From Blautia hansenii (GTDB taxonomy: Bacteria > Bacillota > Clostridia > Lachnospirales > Lachnospiraceae): 64,000 nucleotides of DNA. Each line of letters opens with the position of its first letter. Positions within the stretch are counted from its first letter, which is position 1. Positions 28,195 to 38,263 of this stretch are shown here, in pieces. The DNA lies in assembly GCF_013304445.1 (NCBI RefSeq), contig NZ_JAAITA010000001.1, positions 372,001 to 436,000 on the forward strand. Direction: 5' to 3'. The translations under genes were made by a program, and so were the position numbers. The notes beneath the pieces are model-generated. The model did no database searches. It had not been told where the DNA came from and worked only from the letters and a program-made list of their open reading frames with translations.

Positions 28195-31100
28195 TTAAGG
28201 CTGCAGCTTCTTAAATGCAGTGGAAAGCATCAGTTTGATACGGTTTAGCTGATTCACTTCGCTGGCTCCGGGGTCGTAGTCTACGGCTACAATGTTGGCT
28301 TCCGGATAATCGCTGCGAATGGCCTTGATAACGCCTTTACCTACAATGTGGTTAGGCAGACAGCCGAAAGGCTGAATACAGACAATATTTGGCACGTTTC
28401 CGTGAATGAGCTCCATCATTTCTCCGGTGAGGAACCAGCCCTCGCCCGTCTGATTTCCGAGAGAAACAATGGGTTCTGCCATTTTTGCCAAATCTTCAAT
28501 TCTGGCAGATGGCGTAAAGTGTTTACTCTTTTCAAACTCTTTGTTTGCTGCACTGCGGATAAATTCAATAGCAGAAATTCCCAGCTTTCCTTTTTGGGCC
28601 AGCGATTTCTTAAAGCCCAGATAATCGGATTTGAAATTCAGGTTATAGAAGCAGTAACACATAAAGTCAATCAAATCCGGACAAACCGCTTCGGCTCCTT
28701 CCTTTTCCAGCAGTTCTGCCAGATGGTTGTTGGCCGCAGGCAGGAATTTTACCAGAATTTCGCCTACAATGCCGACTCTTGGCTTTTTCTCGTCTGTAAT
28801 AGGCAGAGCGTCAAATTCTCGAATCATTTCCCGGCAGATACGGTTAAACTGTGCGAAAGCCGTATGTCTGCTGCTTAAGAAAGAGATACAACGTTTTTCC
28901 CATTTGCGGTGCAGGGCATTGGCAGAGCCTTTTACCACCTCGTAGGGGCGCATACGGTACACACATTTCATAAGAATATCGCCGAATACAGCGCCGTAAG
29001 CCAGACGTGTGGCCAGCTTTGGCGTAATCTTAAAGCCCGGGTTGGATTCCAAACCGCTTAAGTTGATGGATATAACCGGAATATAGGACATATCTGCTTT
29101 GGCAAGAGCCCGGCGGATAAAGCCGATATAGTTGGAAGCACGGCAGCCGCCCCCTGTCTGGGACATAATAATCGCCACCTTATGTAAGTCATATTTTCCC
29201 GAAAGCAGCGCCTGCATAATCTGTCCGACTACCATAAGGGAAGGGTAGCAGGCGTCGTTGTTTACGTATTTCAGTCCCACATCCACGGCTTCTTTGTTGT
29301 CGTTTGGCAGAACCTCCAGGTTGTATCCGCTGGCACAGAAAGCTGCCTGCAGAATGTTAAAATGAATGGGCGACATCTGGGGACATAAAATGGTGTAATT
29401 CTTCCGCATTTCCTCTGTAAACGGCACACGCTCTATAGAGGAGGGCAGGATATTTCTCTGTTTGTGCTGTTGTTCCTTGGCCTTGATGGCAGCAATCAGG
29501 GAGCGGACGCGGATACGGGCAGCTCCTAAGTTGTTCACCTCGTCAATTTTCAGGCAGGTATAGATTTTTCCGCTTTGGGAAAGAATTTCATTTACCTGGT
29601 CTGTGGTAACGGCGTCCAAACCGCAGCCAAAAGAGTTTAACTGAATCAAATCCAGATTCTCCCGTTCTTTTACAAAGTTTGCGGCAGCGTAAAGCCTTGT
29701 GTGGTACATCCACTGGTCATTGACACGGAGAGGGCGCTCAAGGGGAGCCAGATGAGAAATGGAATCCTCTGTCAGCACGGCCAGTCCATAGGAATTAATC
29801 AAATCCGGGATACCGTGGTGGATTTCCGGGTCAATGTGGTAAGGGCGTCCGGCAAGCACAATCCCCCGTCTGCCGGTTTTGTCCAGGTAAGCCAGGGTTT
29901 CTTCGCCTTTTCTTTTGATGTCCTCTCTGCAGGCAGACAGTTCTTCCCAGGCTAAATGTGCAGCTTTGCGGACTTCTGCAGCGGGAATATCCGGAAATTC
30001 CTGTACCAGCCGGTCGGTTACAGTGTCTTCCCCGGTAAGAGAGAGGAAAGGATTGTGGAACCGGATGGACGGGTCTTTTAATTCATCCACATTGTTTTTA
30101 ATATTCTCCGCATAAGAGGTTACGATAGGGCAGTTGTAGTGGTTGACCGAATCGTCAAACTCCTGTCTTTCGTAAGGGATACAAGGGTAGAAGATATATT
30201 TCACCCCTTGTTTTAACAGCCAGGAAACGTGTCCGTGTGCCAGCTTTGCCGGGTAACACTCGGATTCGCTGGGGATGGATTCAATGCCCAGTTCGTAAAT
30301 TTTCCTGGTAGAAGTGGGAGACAGAACCACCTGATATCCCAAATTGGTGAAAAACGTATACCAGAAAGGATAATTCTCAAACAGATTCAGTACACGGGGA
30401 ATCCCCACCTGTCCTCTGGGGGCCTTGTCAGGAGTAAGCGGCACATAGGAGAACAGCTTTTTATATTTATATTCGTATAAGTTGGGTATATGGTCTTTGT
30501 TCTTCTCTTTGCCGATACCGCGTTCACAGCGGTTGCCGGAAATATACTGGCGTCCGCCGGAAAATTTGTTAATGGTCAGACGGCAGTTGTTGGTACAGCC
30601 TTTACAGTTGGCCATGGTGGTTTTGTATTCCAGGGTATTGATTTTCTCTATAGGTAGCATGGTGGAAGCTTTCTCTTTGTCATAGCGTTCCCTTGCAATC
30701 AGGGCAGCGCCGAATGCGCCCATAATGCCGGCAATATCCGGACGGATGGCTTCGCACTGTGCAATTTTTTCAAAACTGCGCAGCACTGCGTCATTATAGA
30801 ACGTTCCACCCTGTACTACAATGTGTCTGCCCAGTTCCGAGGCGTCAGAAACTTTAATAACCTTGTAAAGGGCATTTTTGATAACAGAATAAGCCAGTCC
30901 GGCGGAAATGTCCGCAACAGAAGCGCCTTCTTTTTGAGCCTGTTTTACTTTTGAATTCATGAAAACCGTACAGCGGGTGCCTAAATCAATGGGGTGTTCG
31001 GCAAAAAGAGCGGCTTTTGCAAAGTCCTGTACACTGTAATTTAAGGATTTCGCAAAGGTTTCGATAAAGGAGCCGCAGCCGGATGAGCAGGCCTCATTTA

Positions 31101-32445
31101 ACTGTACGCTGTCTACGGTCTGGTCTTTGATTTTGATACACTTCATATCCTGGCCGCCGATGTCCAGAATACAGTCTACCTCCGGATCGAAAAAGGCAGC
31201 GGCATAGTAATGGGAAACGGTTTCTACCTCACCTTCGTCCAGCATTAAAGCCGCTTTTATCAGTGCTTCTCCGTATCCGGTAGAACAGGACCAGGCAATT
31301 CTGGCTCCGGCGGGAAGCTGTTCATAGATTTCCTGGATAGCCCGGATAGACGTAGCCAGGGGATTGCCGTTGTTATTGCTGTAAAAAGAGTAGAGCAGAG
31401 AGCCGTCTTCCCCTACCAGCGCGGCTTTCGTGGTGGTAGAACCGGCATCGATTCCCAGATAGCAGTTTCCGCGGTAAGTGGAAAGCTCCCCTGTTTTTAC
31501 GTTGTACTTGCTCTGGCGGCGGTTAAAGGCCTGATAATCTTCTTTGGAAGCAAAGAGGGGCTCCATACGGTCTACCTCAAAGTCCATCGCAATGGCAGCT
31601 CTGAGACGGTCACGCATGGAAAGCAGGCTGACATCCTTTGCGTCCTCTTTGGAATTCAGAGCGGAGCCTATGGCTGCGAACAGGTGGGAATTTTCCGGAA
31701 CAATGGTATGTTCTTCGTCCAGATTTAAGGTGCGGATAAAAGCGGTCTTTAACTCAGAGAGAAAATGCAGGGGACCGCCCAGAAAAGCCACATGTCCACG
31801 GATAGGCTTACCACAGGCCAGACCGCTGATGGTCTGGTTTACCACAGCCTGGAAAATGGAGGCAGCCAGGTCTTCCTTGGTAGCGCCTTCATTAATCAGA
31901 GGCTGAATGTCTGTTTTGGCAAATACACCACATCTGGCTGCAATGGGATAGAGCGCCTTGTAATTTTGGGCATATTCGTTCAAACCCGGTGCGTCAGTCT
32001 GCAGAAGAGAAGCCATCTGGTCGATGAAAGAGCCGGTTCCTCCGGCGCAGATACCGTTCATACGCTGCTCTACATTGCCGCCTTCAAAATAGATAATTTT
32101 TGCATCCTCTCCTCCAAGTTCAATTGCCACATCTGTCTTTGGGGCCAGTTTTTCAAGAGAAGTGGAAACTGCAATGACTTCCTGTACAAAAGGAACTTCC
32201 AGATGATTGGCAAGGGTCAGTCCTCCGGAGCCTGTAATGACAGGTGCCGCAGAAATTTCACCCAGGGAATGGCAAGCTTCGTCCAAAAGGTCCGCCAGCG
32301 TACTCTGGATATCTGCAAAATGCCGTTTGTAATCAGAAAAAAGTAAATGAGAGTCATGGTCTAAAATGGCAATTTTGACAGTGGTGGAACCAATATCAAT
32401 GCCCAGAAGGTGTCGGGGTGTCTGTGTTTTTTTTTCTTCTGACAT
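28195..32445 (-). CDS. Fused 2-hydroxyacyl-CoA dehydratase-type activase/dehydratase-related protein
   Basis: A 1416-residue protein built from parts of the 2-hydroxyacyl-CoA dehydratase system. Two ASKHA ATPase (BadF/BadG/BcrA/BcrD) domains occur in tandem: about 12-275 ([14 protein letters not shown]) and 328-595 ([14 protein letters not shown]), each with the CxxGxGSF-type loop ([24 protein letters not shown]) whose Cys holds a [4Fe-4S] cluster in HgdC-like activators. A cysteine-rich segment ([11 protein letters not shown], about 610) is followed by a DUF2229 region (about 677-910) and an HgdB-like region (about 1017-1370). In known systems the activator uses ATP to push one electron to the dehydratase; here no separate dehydratase or CoA-transferase genes lie nearby, so the substrate is unknown. 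AAGGAGG precedes the ATG. Confidence 0.9.
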   Translation of the reverse strand: MSEEKKTQTPRHLLGIDIGSTTVKIAILDHDSHLLFSDYKRHFADIQSTLADLLDEACHSLGEISAAPVITGSGGLTLANHLEVPFVQEVIAVSTSLEKLAPKTDVAIELGGEDAKIIYFEGGNVEQRMNGICAGGTGSFIDQMASLLQTDAPGLNEYAQNYKALYPIAARCGVFAKTDIQPLINEGATKEDLAASIFQAVVNQTISGLACGKPIRGHVAFLGGPLHFLSELKTAFIRTLNLDEEHTIVPENSHLFAAIGSALNSKEDAKDVSLLSMRDRLRAAIAMDFEVDRMEPLFASKEDYQAFNRRQSKYNVKTGELSTYRGNCYLGIDAGSTTTKAALVGEDGSLLYSFYSNNNGNPLATSIRAIQEIYEQLPAGARIAWSCSTGYGEALIKAALMLDEGEVETVSHYYAAAFFDPEVDCILDIGGQDMKCIKIKDQTVDSVQLNEACSSGCGSFIETFAKSLNYSVQDFAKAALFAEHPIDLGTRCTVFMNSKVKQAQKEGASVADISAGLAYSVIKNALYKVIKVSDASELGRHIVVQGGTFYNDAVLRSFEKIAQCEAIRPDIAGIMGAFGAALIARERYDKEKASTMLPIEKINTLEYKTTMANCKGCTNNCRLTINKFSGGRQYISGNRCERGIGKEKNKDHIPNLYEYKYKKLFSYVPLTPDKAPRGQVGIPRVLNLFENYPFWYTFFTNLGYQVVLSPTSTRKIYELGIESIPSESECYPAKLAHGHVSWLLKQGVKYIFYPCIPYERQEFDDSVNHYNCPIVTSYAENIKNNVDELKDPSIRFHNPFLSLTGEDTVTDRLVQEFPDIPAAEVRKAAHLAWEELSACREDIKRKGEETLAYLDKTGRRGIVLAGRPYHIDPEIHHGIPDLINSYGLAVLTEDSISHLAPLERPLRVNDQWMYHTRLYAAANFVKERENLDLIQLNSFGCGLDAVTTDQVNEILSQSGKIYTCLKIDEVNNLGAARIRVRSLIAAIKAKEQQHKQRNILPSSIERVPFTEEMRKNYTILCPQMSPIHFNILQAAFCASGYNLEVLPNDNKEAVDVGLKYVNNDACYPSLMVVGQIMQALLSGKYDLHKVAIIMSQTGGGCRASNYIGFIRRALAKADMSYIPVISINLSGLESNPGFKITPKLATRLAYGAVFGDILMKCVYRMRPYEVVKGSANALHRKWEKRCISFLSSRHTAFAQFNRICREMIREFDALPITDEKKPRVGIVGEILVKFLPAANNHLAELLEKEGAEAVCPDLIDFMCYCFYNLNFKSDYLGFKKSLAQKGKLGISAIEFIRSAANKEFEKSKHFTPSARIEDLAKMAEPIVSLGNQTGEGWFLTGEMMELIHGNVPNIVCIQPFGCLPNHIVGKGVIKAIRSDYPEANIVAVDYDPGASEVNQLNRIKLMLSTAFKKLQP

Positions 32446-32561
32446 AGTCAGAAACCTCCTTCTTGTATGTGTTTCTACTTATTTATTATATGTTCATAAA
32501 AAAATCAAGCTACATTATACGACAAAATGTCAAAAAAAACAATTCCCAATATTTTTCTGCA

Positions 32562-32590
32562 TTGCGTTTAAATAAGGGATATGATAAAAT
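32562..32590 (+). promoter_or_regulatory. Promoter of tgt
   Basis: TTGCGT (32562-32567), 17-base spacer, TAAAAT (32585-32590). The leader of about 115 bases carries a small hairpin, 32609-32618 with 32627-32635, of unknown role. The upstream part of the 266-base gap is AT-rich and must also hold the start of the divergent activase transcript, but no well-spaced promoter was seen for it. Confidence 0.55.
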
Positions 32591-32711
32591 GAACTCTGTA
32601 ACAAAAAAGAATTCTGACTATTTTTGGTCAGATTCCATAAAAAGAGAAATCACATTCTCCTATGGCATGTAAAACATAGAGAAAAGACAGGAAGAAGAGG
32701 AAAATAAATTT

Positions 32712-33848
32712 ATGTATACCGTACTGAAGCAGGAAGGCAGGGCAAAGAGAGCCCGTCTGGAAACCGTACACGGAACCATTGAGACTCCCGTGTTTATGAA
32801 TGTGGGTACAGCGGCAGCTATTAAGGGGGCTGTGGCTACCACGGATTTGCACGAAATCAAAACCCAGGTGGAATTGTCCAACACCTATCATCTCCATGTG
32901 CGCCCCGGTGACCACATTGTGAAGCAGTTGGGAGGACTGCACAAGTTTATGAACTGGGACCGCCCTATTTTAACGGATTCCGGCGGATTTCAGGTATTTT
33001 CTCTCTCAAAATTGAGAAAAATCAAAGAAGAGGGCGTGTATTTTAACTCACATGTAGATGGAAGAAAGATTTTTATGGGACCGGAGGAGAGTATGCAGAT
33101 TCAGTCCAATCTGGGCTCCACCATTGCCATGGCGTTTGACGAATGTCCGTCCAGTGTGGCCAGCAGAGAGTATGTGCAGAATTCTGTAGACCGCACCACC
33201 AGATGGCTGCAGAGATGTAAGGACGAGATGGCAAGGCTGAATCAGCTGGAGGATACCGTAAATCCCCATCAGCTTTTGTTCGGAATTAATCAGGGCGCCA
33301 TTTACGATGATATCCGTATTGCCCATGCAGAAACCATTTCCAAAATGGATTTGGATGGTTATGCTGTCGGTGGTCTGGCTGTGGGGGAAACCCATGAAGA
33401 AATGTACCGGATTCTGGACAGTGTAGTACCCCATCTTCCGGTGAATAAGCCCACCTACCTCATGGGAGTGGGAACGCCTGCCAATATTCTGGAGGCCGTG
33501 TCAAGAGGCGTGGACTTCTTTGACTGTGTGTACCCCAGCCGTAATGGACGCCACGGTCATGTGTATACCAATTTCGGCAAGATAAATCTTTTTAATGCGA
33601 AATATGAACTGGATTCCCGTCCTATTGAGGAGGGATGTCAGTGTCCGGCCTGCCGCCATTACAGCAGAGCTTATATCCGTCATCTGTTAAAGGCAAAAGA
33701 AATGCTGGGTATGCGTCTTTGTGTACTGCATAATTTGTATTTCTACAATACGATGATGGAAGAAATCAGAGATGCGCTGGATAAAGGGTGCTACGAAGAA
33801 TATAAGGCACGGAAATTGGAAAGCATGGCTTTAGGAGCAGGGAAATAA
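32712..33848 (+). CDS. tgt: tRNA-guanine transglycosylase
   Basis: Replaces guanine 34 by the queuosine precursor in tRNAs with GUN anticodons. Asp residues in LTDSGGFQVFS and VDFFDCVYPSRNGRHG match the catalytic positions, and the zinc site CQCPACRHYSRAYIRHL with a later His is intact. The length of 378 residues is standard. The following gene is yajC, as in many bacteria. Confidence 0.97.
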   Translation: MYTVLKQEGRAKRARLETVHGTIETPVFMNVGTAAAIKGAVATTDLHEIKTQVELSNTYHLHVRPGDHIVKQLGGLHKFMNWDRPILTDSGGFQVFSLSKLRKIKEEGVYFNSHVDGRKIFMGPEESMQIQSNLGSTIAMAFDECPSSVASREYVQNSVDRTTRWLQRCKDEMARLNQLEDTVNPHQLLFGINQGAIYDDIRIAHAETISKMDLDGYAVGGLAVGETHEEMYRILDSVVPHLPVNKPTYLMGVGTPANILEAVSRGVDFFDCVYPSRNGRHGHVYTNFGKINLFNAKYELDSRPIEEGCQCPACRHYSRAYIRHLLKAKEMLGMRLCVLHNLYFYNTMMEEIRDALDKGCYEEYKARKLESMALGAGK

Positions 33849-33909
33849 GAAAACCGTTTTTCTCCCATATAAAAAAACTATTAAATTTGGGAAAAACCGG
33901 AGAAAATAC

Positions 33910-33938
33910 TTGAAGAAACAAGAAAAATTGTGTATTAT
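33910..33938 (+). promoter_or_regulatory. Promoter of yajC
   Basis: TTGAAG (33910-33915), 17-base spacer, TATTAT (33933-33938). Confidence 0.6.
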
Positions 33939-33993
33939 AACAATAATGTCTATCAGTCTGACAGACAAAGTTTAAGGTTCAGGAGGAAGCAGG

Positions 33994-34308
33994 ATGTTAT
34001 TATCAACAGCAGCAGGCGGCGCAGGAGGCATGATTACTTTGTTCTTACCGCTGGTGGTATTTTTTCTTTTGATGTATTTCATGATTATGAGACCTCAGAA
34101 AAAAGAGCAGCAGAGAGTAAAAAGCATGCTGGCAGCTATGGAAGTGGGCGACAGTGTCGTTACAACAAGTGGTTTCTATGGTATCTTGATTGATATTACA
34201 GAAGAAGATGTCATTGTGGAATTTGGAAACAACAGAAACTGCAGAATTCCAATGAGAAAAAGTGCGATTGCCGAAGTAGAAAAAGCAAGCGACGGAGTTG
34301 CAGAGTAA
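33994..34308 (+). CDS. yajC: Preprotein translocase subunit YajC
   Basis: Small membrane accessory protein of the Sec translocon. One transmembrane segment (about 10-30) is followed by MRPQKKEQQRVKSMLAAMEV and the conserved GDSVVTTSGFYGIL region. AGGAGG precedes the ATG. The tgt-yajC order is widely conserved. Confidence 0.93.
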   Translation: MLLSTAAGGAGGMITLFLPLVVFFLLMYFMIMRPQKKEQQRVKSMLAAMEVGDSVVTTSGFYGILIDITEEDVIVEFGNNRNCRIPMRKSAIAEVEKASDGVAE

Positions 34309-34320
34309 AATGAGAATGAG

Positions 34321-34355
34321 AGGTACTGACGGGATATCCTGCAGTACCTTTTTCT
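34321..34355 (+). terminator. Terminator after yajC
   Basis: AGGTACTG (34321-34328) pairs with CAGTACCT (34342-34349), followed by TTTTC. It lies directly before the sdaAB ribosome binding site. Confidence 0.75.
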
Positions 34356-34377
34356 TTCATAAGAAAAGGAGAAGATT

Positions 34378-35049
34378 ATGACAGGTATCAGTTTGTTTGA
34401 AGTGATTGGTCCTAATATGGTAGGGCCGTCCAGTTCCCACACAGCGGGCGCAGCCTCTATGGCTCTGCTGGCCAGAAAACTGTTTCCGGGAACCATTCGG
34501 CAGGTGCAGTTCACTCTGTATGGTTCTTTTGCCAGAACCTATCGGGGACATGGTACGGACAGGGCGCTTCTGGGCGGTATCATGGGATTTGAAACCGATG
34601 ATTTGCGGATTCGGGATTCTCTGGAATTGGCAAAAAAGGCGGGAATTGCATACAGCTTTTCAAAAGCGGAAGAAGAGCCGGACGATATTCATCCCAATAC
34701 TGCGGATATGGATATTCAGGGAACAAACGGAGAGCGGCTTTTTGTCCGTGGCGTTTCTCTGGGCGGCGGAAAAGTAAAGATTGTGAAGCTGAACCAGATA
34801 GAAGTAGACTTTACAGGAGAGTACAGTACCCTGATTGTCAGTCAGACAGATAAACCGGGTGTGGTGGCCCATATTACAAAGATTCTAAGTGAGGAAGGGG
34901 TGAACATTGCCTTTATGCGTCTGTTTCGGGAGGAGAAAGGTGCGGCAGCGTTTACCATTGTGGAATCAGACGAGAAGATTCCAAAAGAAGTATTGGAAAA
35001 AATCAGAGAAAATCCACTGGTATCGGATATTATGCTGGTGCAGTTATAG
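34378..35049 (+). CDS. sdaAB: L-serine ammonia-lyase, iron-sulfur-dependent, beta subunit
   Basis: With the alpha subunit it converts L-serine to pyruvate and ammonia. The N-terminal part carries the GPSSSHTAGAASMALLAR motif, and the C-terminal part is an ACT domain (about 145-223, LIVSQTDKPGVVAHITKIL), a likely serine-binding regulatory module. At 223 residues it matches the two-subunit enzyme of Firmicutes. AAAGGAG precedes the ATG; sdaAA starts 12 bases after its stop. Confidence 0.95.
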   Translation: MTGISLFEVIGPNMVGPSSSHTAGAASMALLARKLFPGTIRQVQFTLYGSFARTYRGHGTDRALLGGIMGFETDDLRIRDSLELAKKAGIAYSFSKAEEEPDDIHPNTADMDIQGTNGERLFVRGVSLGGGKVKIVKLNQIEVDFTGEYSTLIVSQTDKPGVVAHITKILSEEGVNIAFMRLFREEKGAAAFTIVESDEKIPKEVLEKIRENPLVSDIMLVQL

Positions 35050-35061
35050 GAGGACAGGAAA

Positions 35062-35946
35062 ATGGATTTTAATCATGGAACAGAATTGCTGCAGCTATGT
35101 GCAGAACAAGGACTTTCCATATCTCAGGTTATGAAAATACGGGAAACCGAGATTTCTCAGATGCGTGGAGAAGAAGTAGAAGTAAAAATGAGAAAAGCTC
35201 TGGAAATCATGAAAAATTCGGTAAAAGAACCGTTGATACAGCCGGTGAAGTCCGTAGGAGGACTGATTGGCGGAGAGGCAAAGAAGTTAGAGGAACACCG
35301 CCGTATGGGGAAATCTATCTGTGGAACTATGCTGTCAAAAGCTATGACTTATGCCATGGCCGTCCTGGAGGTCAATGCCTCTATGGGTGTGATTGTAGCT
35401 GCACCGACTGCAGGTTCTTCCGGAGTGGTGCCGGGGGTACTTCTGGCTCTGCAGGAAGAATATCAGCTGAAAGATGAGGAGATTTTAAACGGGCTCTATA
35501 CCGCAGGAGCTGTGGGGTATCTGCTTATGCGCAACGCTTCTGTGGCAGGGGCGGAAGCAGGCTGTCAGGCGGAAGTGGGGGCGGCGTCTGCTATGGCTGC
35601 TGCTGCTGCCGTGGAAGTCATGGGTGGAAGCCCGCAGATGTGCCTGGACGCAGCCTCTACAGCTTTGTCCAATCTCCTGGGACTGGTTTGCGACCCGGTG
35701 GCGGGGCTGGTGGAGGCTCCCTGTCAGACCCGGAACTCCATGGGATCCGCCAATGCTCTTGTGTGTGCGGAGCAGGCGCTGGCCGGTGTGGTGCAGATGA
35801 TTCCCTTTGATGAAATGGCAGAAGCCATGTACCATGTGGGAAGAAGTCTGCCCTTTGAACTGAGGGAGAGCGCATTGGGAGGCTGTGCGGGAACAGAAGC
35901 GGCCTGTAAGAGAACCTGTGAAATTTTCGGAGGAGGAAAAGCGTGA
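35062..35946 (+). CDS. sdaAA: L-serine ammonia-lyase, iron-sulfur-dependent, alpha subunit
   Basis: Catalytic subunit that holds the oxygen-sensitive [4Fe-4S] cluster. Cysteines likely to bind it lie in GAEAGCQAEVG, GLVCDPVAGLVEAPCQTRN and near the C-terminus. The glycine-rich APTAGSSGVVPGVL block is typical. AGGAGG precedes the ATG. The product pyruvate feeds acetolactate synthase, encoded 4 kb downstream. Its stop overlaps the GTG start of the YitT gene. Confidence 0.96.
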   Translation: MDFNHGTELLQLCAEQGLSISQVMKIRETEISQMRGEEVEVKMRKALEIMKNSVKEPLIQPVKSVGGLIGGEAKKLEEHRRMGKSICGTMLSKAMTYAMAVLEVNASMGVIVAAPTAGSSGVVPGVLLALQEEYQLKDEEILNGLYTAGAVGYLLMRNASVAGAEAGCQAEVGAASAMAAAAAVEVMGGSPQMCLDAASTALSNLLGLVCDPVAGLVEAPCQTRNSMGSANALVCAEQALAGVVQMIPFDEMAEAMYHVGRSLPFELRESALGGCAGTEAACKRTCEIFGGGKA

Positions 35947-36815
35947 CCGGTACACAACAAAAAAGACGATATCGTTCTTATCTGCTGATTATTCTGGGAA
36001 CCGGGATTATGTCCGTTGCCATTAATTCTATCTATGATGCCCTGCAGATGGTGACAGGAGGATTTTCCGGTCTGGGAATTGTGATAAAGAGCCTTTCAGA
36101 GAACTGGATAGACGGCGGGATTCCTCTTTGGTTTACCAATGCAGTGCTGAATATTCCTTTGTTTTTCCTGGGTATCTGGATAAAGGGCTGGGAGTTTACA
36201 AAAAAATCGGTTTTTGGCGCTCTGTGTCTGTCTTTCTGGCTGTATTTCATACCGCCCATTCCTCTGATTCAGGATGATATGCTGTTGGCGGCCCTTGCGG
36301 CAGGAGTCATTATGGGAGTGGGAATCGGCTGTATTTTTCTGGGACAGGGAACCACTGGAGGAACGGATATGGCAGCGGCTCTGATACAACATAAGCTGCG
36401 CGGTTATTCCATTCCCCAGATTCTGCAGGTTATAGATGGAAGTGTGGTGCTGCTGGGGATTTTTGTCTTTGGGATTCATAAGGCTCTGTATGCGGCAGTG
36501 GCGATTTTTATTACCTCCTGGACTGCGGACCGCTTTATGGAAGGAATGCATTTTGCAAAAGGGGCTTATGTGATTACGGAAAAGGAAGAACTGGTATCTA
36601 AAAGGATTATGGAAGAGCTGAACCGGGGGCTGACAGGGATTTATGCTCAGGGGATTTATTCCCGTCAGGACAGGAAAATGCTGTTCTGTGTGGTAGGGAA
36701 AAAGGAACTTGTGAAATTAAAAGAAGTGGTGGAAGAAACAGACCCGGAGGCTTTTGTGATTGTGACAGATGTCAGAGAAGTTATGGGGAAAGGATTTACA
36801 AAAGAGAAAGGATAA
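35943..36815 (+). CDS. YitT-family membrane protein (DUF161 + DUF2179)
   Basis: Protein of 290 residues with five or six hydrophobic segments (about 13-205) and a C-terminal soluble DUF2179 domain (about 210-290, RGLTGIYAQGIYS). The family's transport activity is unknown; linkage to serine catabolism through a four-base overlap (GTGA) suggests a role in moving an amino acid or a product, but that is only an inference. GTG 35943 follows GGAGGAAAA. Confidence 0.88.
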   Translation: MTGTQQKRRYRSYLLIILGTGIMSVAINSIYDALQMVTGGFSGLGIVIKSLSENWIDGGIPLWFTNAVLNIPLFFLGIWIKGWEFTKKSVFGALCLSFWLYFIPPIPLIQDDMLLAALAAGVIMGVGIGCIFLGQGTTGGTDMAAALIQHKLRGYSIPQILQVIDGSVVLLGIFVFGIHKALYAAVAIFITSWTADRFMEGMHFAKGAYVITEKEELVSKRIMEELNRGLTGIYAQGIYSRQDRKMLFCVVGKKELVKLKEVVEETDPEAFVIVTDVREVMGKGFTKEKG

Positions 36816-36826
36816 AAAAGTTACTA

Positions 36827-36942
36827 TCTATATAGAAACCTGCAATATGCAGGAGTGTCTTTAGGCGAAGGCCAGCAGCCGCAAACGCGCGTGAACTCTG
36901 CAGCCACTGTCTTCTATTTCTTAACAATACCCAGTATATAGA
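36827..36942. other. Gene-free stretch with probable RNA structure
   Basis: The 323 bases 36816-37138 hold no convincing gene. Within them TCTATATA (36827-36834) pairs with TATATAGA (36935-36942), enclosing a perfect CCTGCA-ATA-TGCAGG hairpin (36839-36853) and a compound stem where GGC and GCAG (36870-36878) face CTGC and GCC (36898-36905) around a CGC/GCG hairpin. This GC-rich, stem-dense element in an AT-rich gap resembles a small structured RNA. No T-box or known riboswitch core was found. 6S RNA is one possibility that could not be tested. Strand is unknown. Confidence 0.35.
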
Positions 36943-36983
36943 ACAAATGTGACCACTGTGTGTCGTCAAAATAAAGGAACTAT

Positions 36984-36998
36984 AAACTTTAGAAAATT
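36984..36998. promoter_or_regulatory. CodY-box-like sequence upstream of leuB
   Basis: AAACTTTAGAAAATT matches 12 of 15 positions of the Firmicutes CodY consensus AATTTTCWGAAAATT. CodY controls branched-chain amino-acid genes in many Firmicutes, but the sequence is AT-rich and chance similarity is possible. Confidence 0.25.
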
Positions 36999-37049
36999 CC
37001 AGGGAATAGAAACCATAACGAAAAGGTATAGCGCAAAAGGGATTATTGC

Positions 37050-37078
37050 TTGAATTATGGCAGGAAAAGGATTATCAT
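37050..37078 (+). promoter_or_regulatory. Promoter of the leuB-ilv-ser cluster
   Basis: TTGAAT (37050-37055), 17-base spacer, TATCAT (37073-37078), giving a leader of about 55 bases before leuB. Confidence 0.5.
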
Positions 37079-37138
37079 ATTACTAATTACATTCTATGAA
37101 TGACAAAAAAATGACAAAACTGCGGAAAGGGTGACAGT

Positions 37139-38224
37139 ATGAAAAGAAATATAGCGTACATTCCCGGTGACGGAATCGGCCCGGAAATTGTAAGAGAAGC
37201 AAAGAAGGTTCTGGATAAAGTCTGCAGTGTGTACGGACATGAGTTTCATTATGAAGAATTGCTTTTAGGCGGCGCTTCCATTGATGCACACGGTGTACCG
37301 CTGACAGAGGAGACGATAAAGAAAGCAAAGGCTGCAGATGCCGTTTTGATGGGTTCTATCGGCGGAGACGCAAAGACTTCCCCCTGGTATCAGCTGGAGC
37401 CGTCCAAGAGACCGGAGGCAGGCCTTCTGGGTATCCGAAAGGCGCTGAACCTGTTTGCTAATTTAAGACCAGCTTATCTCTATGATGAGTTGAGAAAAGC
37501 CTGCCCTTTAAAAGAAGAGGTTATTGGGGACGGCTTCGACATGATTATTGTCAGAGAATTAACGGGAGGTCTGTATTTCGGAGAACGCAAGACGGTAGAA
37601 GAAAATGGCGTGAGAAAAGCCGTGGATACGCTGTCTTATAATGAAGAGGAAATTCGCAGAATTGCCATCAAGGCTTTTGAGATTGCAGGCAAAAGAAGAA
37701 AAAAAGTGACCAGTGTGGATAAGGCAAATGTATTGGATTCCTCCAGATTGTGGAGAAAGGTTGTGGAAGAGGTGGCAAAAAACTACCCGGACATTACACT
37801 GGAACATATGCTGGTGGACAACTGTGCGATGCAGCTGGTACATAATCCGGGACAGTTCGATGTGATTCTCACGGAAAATATGTTTGGAGATATTTTGTCA
37901 GACGAGGCCAGTATGGTTACAGGGTCTATCGGTATGCTGTCATCAGCCAGCTTAAACGAGACCAGCTTCGGGCTTTACGAGCCAAGCCATGGTTCAGCTC
38001 CGGATATTGCAGGAAAAGACGTTGCAAATCCTATTGCCACCATTTTGTCTGCGGCCATGATGCTGCGCTTCTCTTTGGATTTGGATAAAGAAGCGGACGC
38101 AGTGGAGGCAGCTGTGGCACAGGTATTAGAAGAGGGCTACAGAACCCCGGATATTTACTCTGAAGGAATGAAAAAGACAGGAACCGCACAGATGGGGAGT
38201 CTCATTGCAGAGCGGATTCAGTAG
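37139..38224 (+). CDS. leuB: 3-isopropylmalate dehydrogenase
   Basis: Oxidative decarboxylation step of leucine synthesis, NAD-dependent. N-terminal [11 protein letters not shown], the substrate-binding block [31 protein letters not shown], the Lys/Asp region [17 protein letters not shown] and the C-terminal [19 protein letters not shown] are intact. Length 361 is standard. GGAAAGGG precedes the ATG. leuA and leuCD are not in the window. Confidence 0.96.
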   Translation: MKRNIAYIPGDGIGPEIVREAKKVLDKVCSVYGHEFHYEELLLGGASIDAHGVPLTEETIKKAKAADAVLMGSIGGDAKTSPWYQLEPSKRPEAGLLGIRKALNLFANLRPAYLYDELRKACPLKEEVIGDGFDMIIVRELTGGLYFGERKTVEENGVRKAVDTLSYNEEEIRRIAIKAFEIAGKRRKKVTSVDKANVLDSSRLWRKVVEEVAKNYPDITLEHMLVDNCAMQLVHNPGQFDVILTENMFGDILSDEASMVTGSIGMLSSASLNETSFGLYEPSHGSAPDIAGKDVANPIATILSAAMMLRFSLDLDKEADAVEAAVAQVLEEGYRTPDIYSEGMKKTGTAQMGSLIAERIQ

Positions 38225-38263
38225 AGAAGGAACAAATAAAAAGGTCGGAAGGAAGGAAGATAG

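Noticed and set aside
33849-33909. Hairpin after tgt (CCGTTTTTCTCCC with GGGAAAAACCGG)
   Set aside because: The pairing needs a bulge and a 20-base loop and no T-run follows; too weak to call a terminator.
36902-36909. GCCACTG motif suggestive of a cobalamin riboswitch
   Set aside because: The other required parts, including the B12 box and the GGTG-type upstream elements in correct order, are absent.
36816-37138. T-box or ppGpp/PRPP-type riboswitch upstream of leuB
   Set aside because: No AGGGTGGNACCGCG T-box core and no ykkC-type conserved core in the region.
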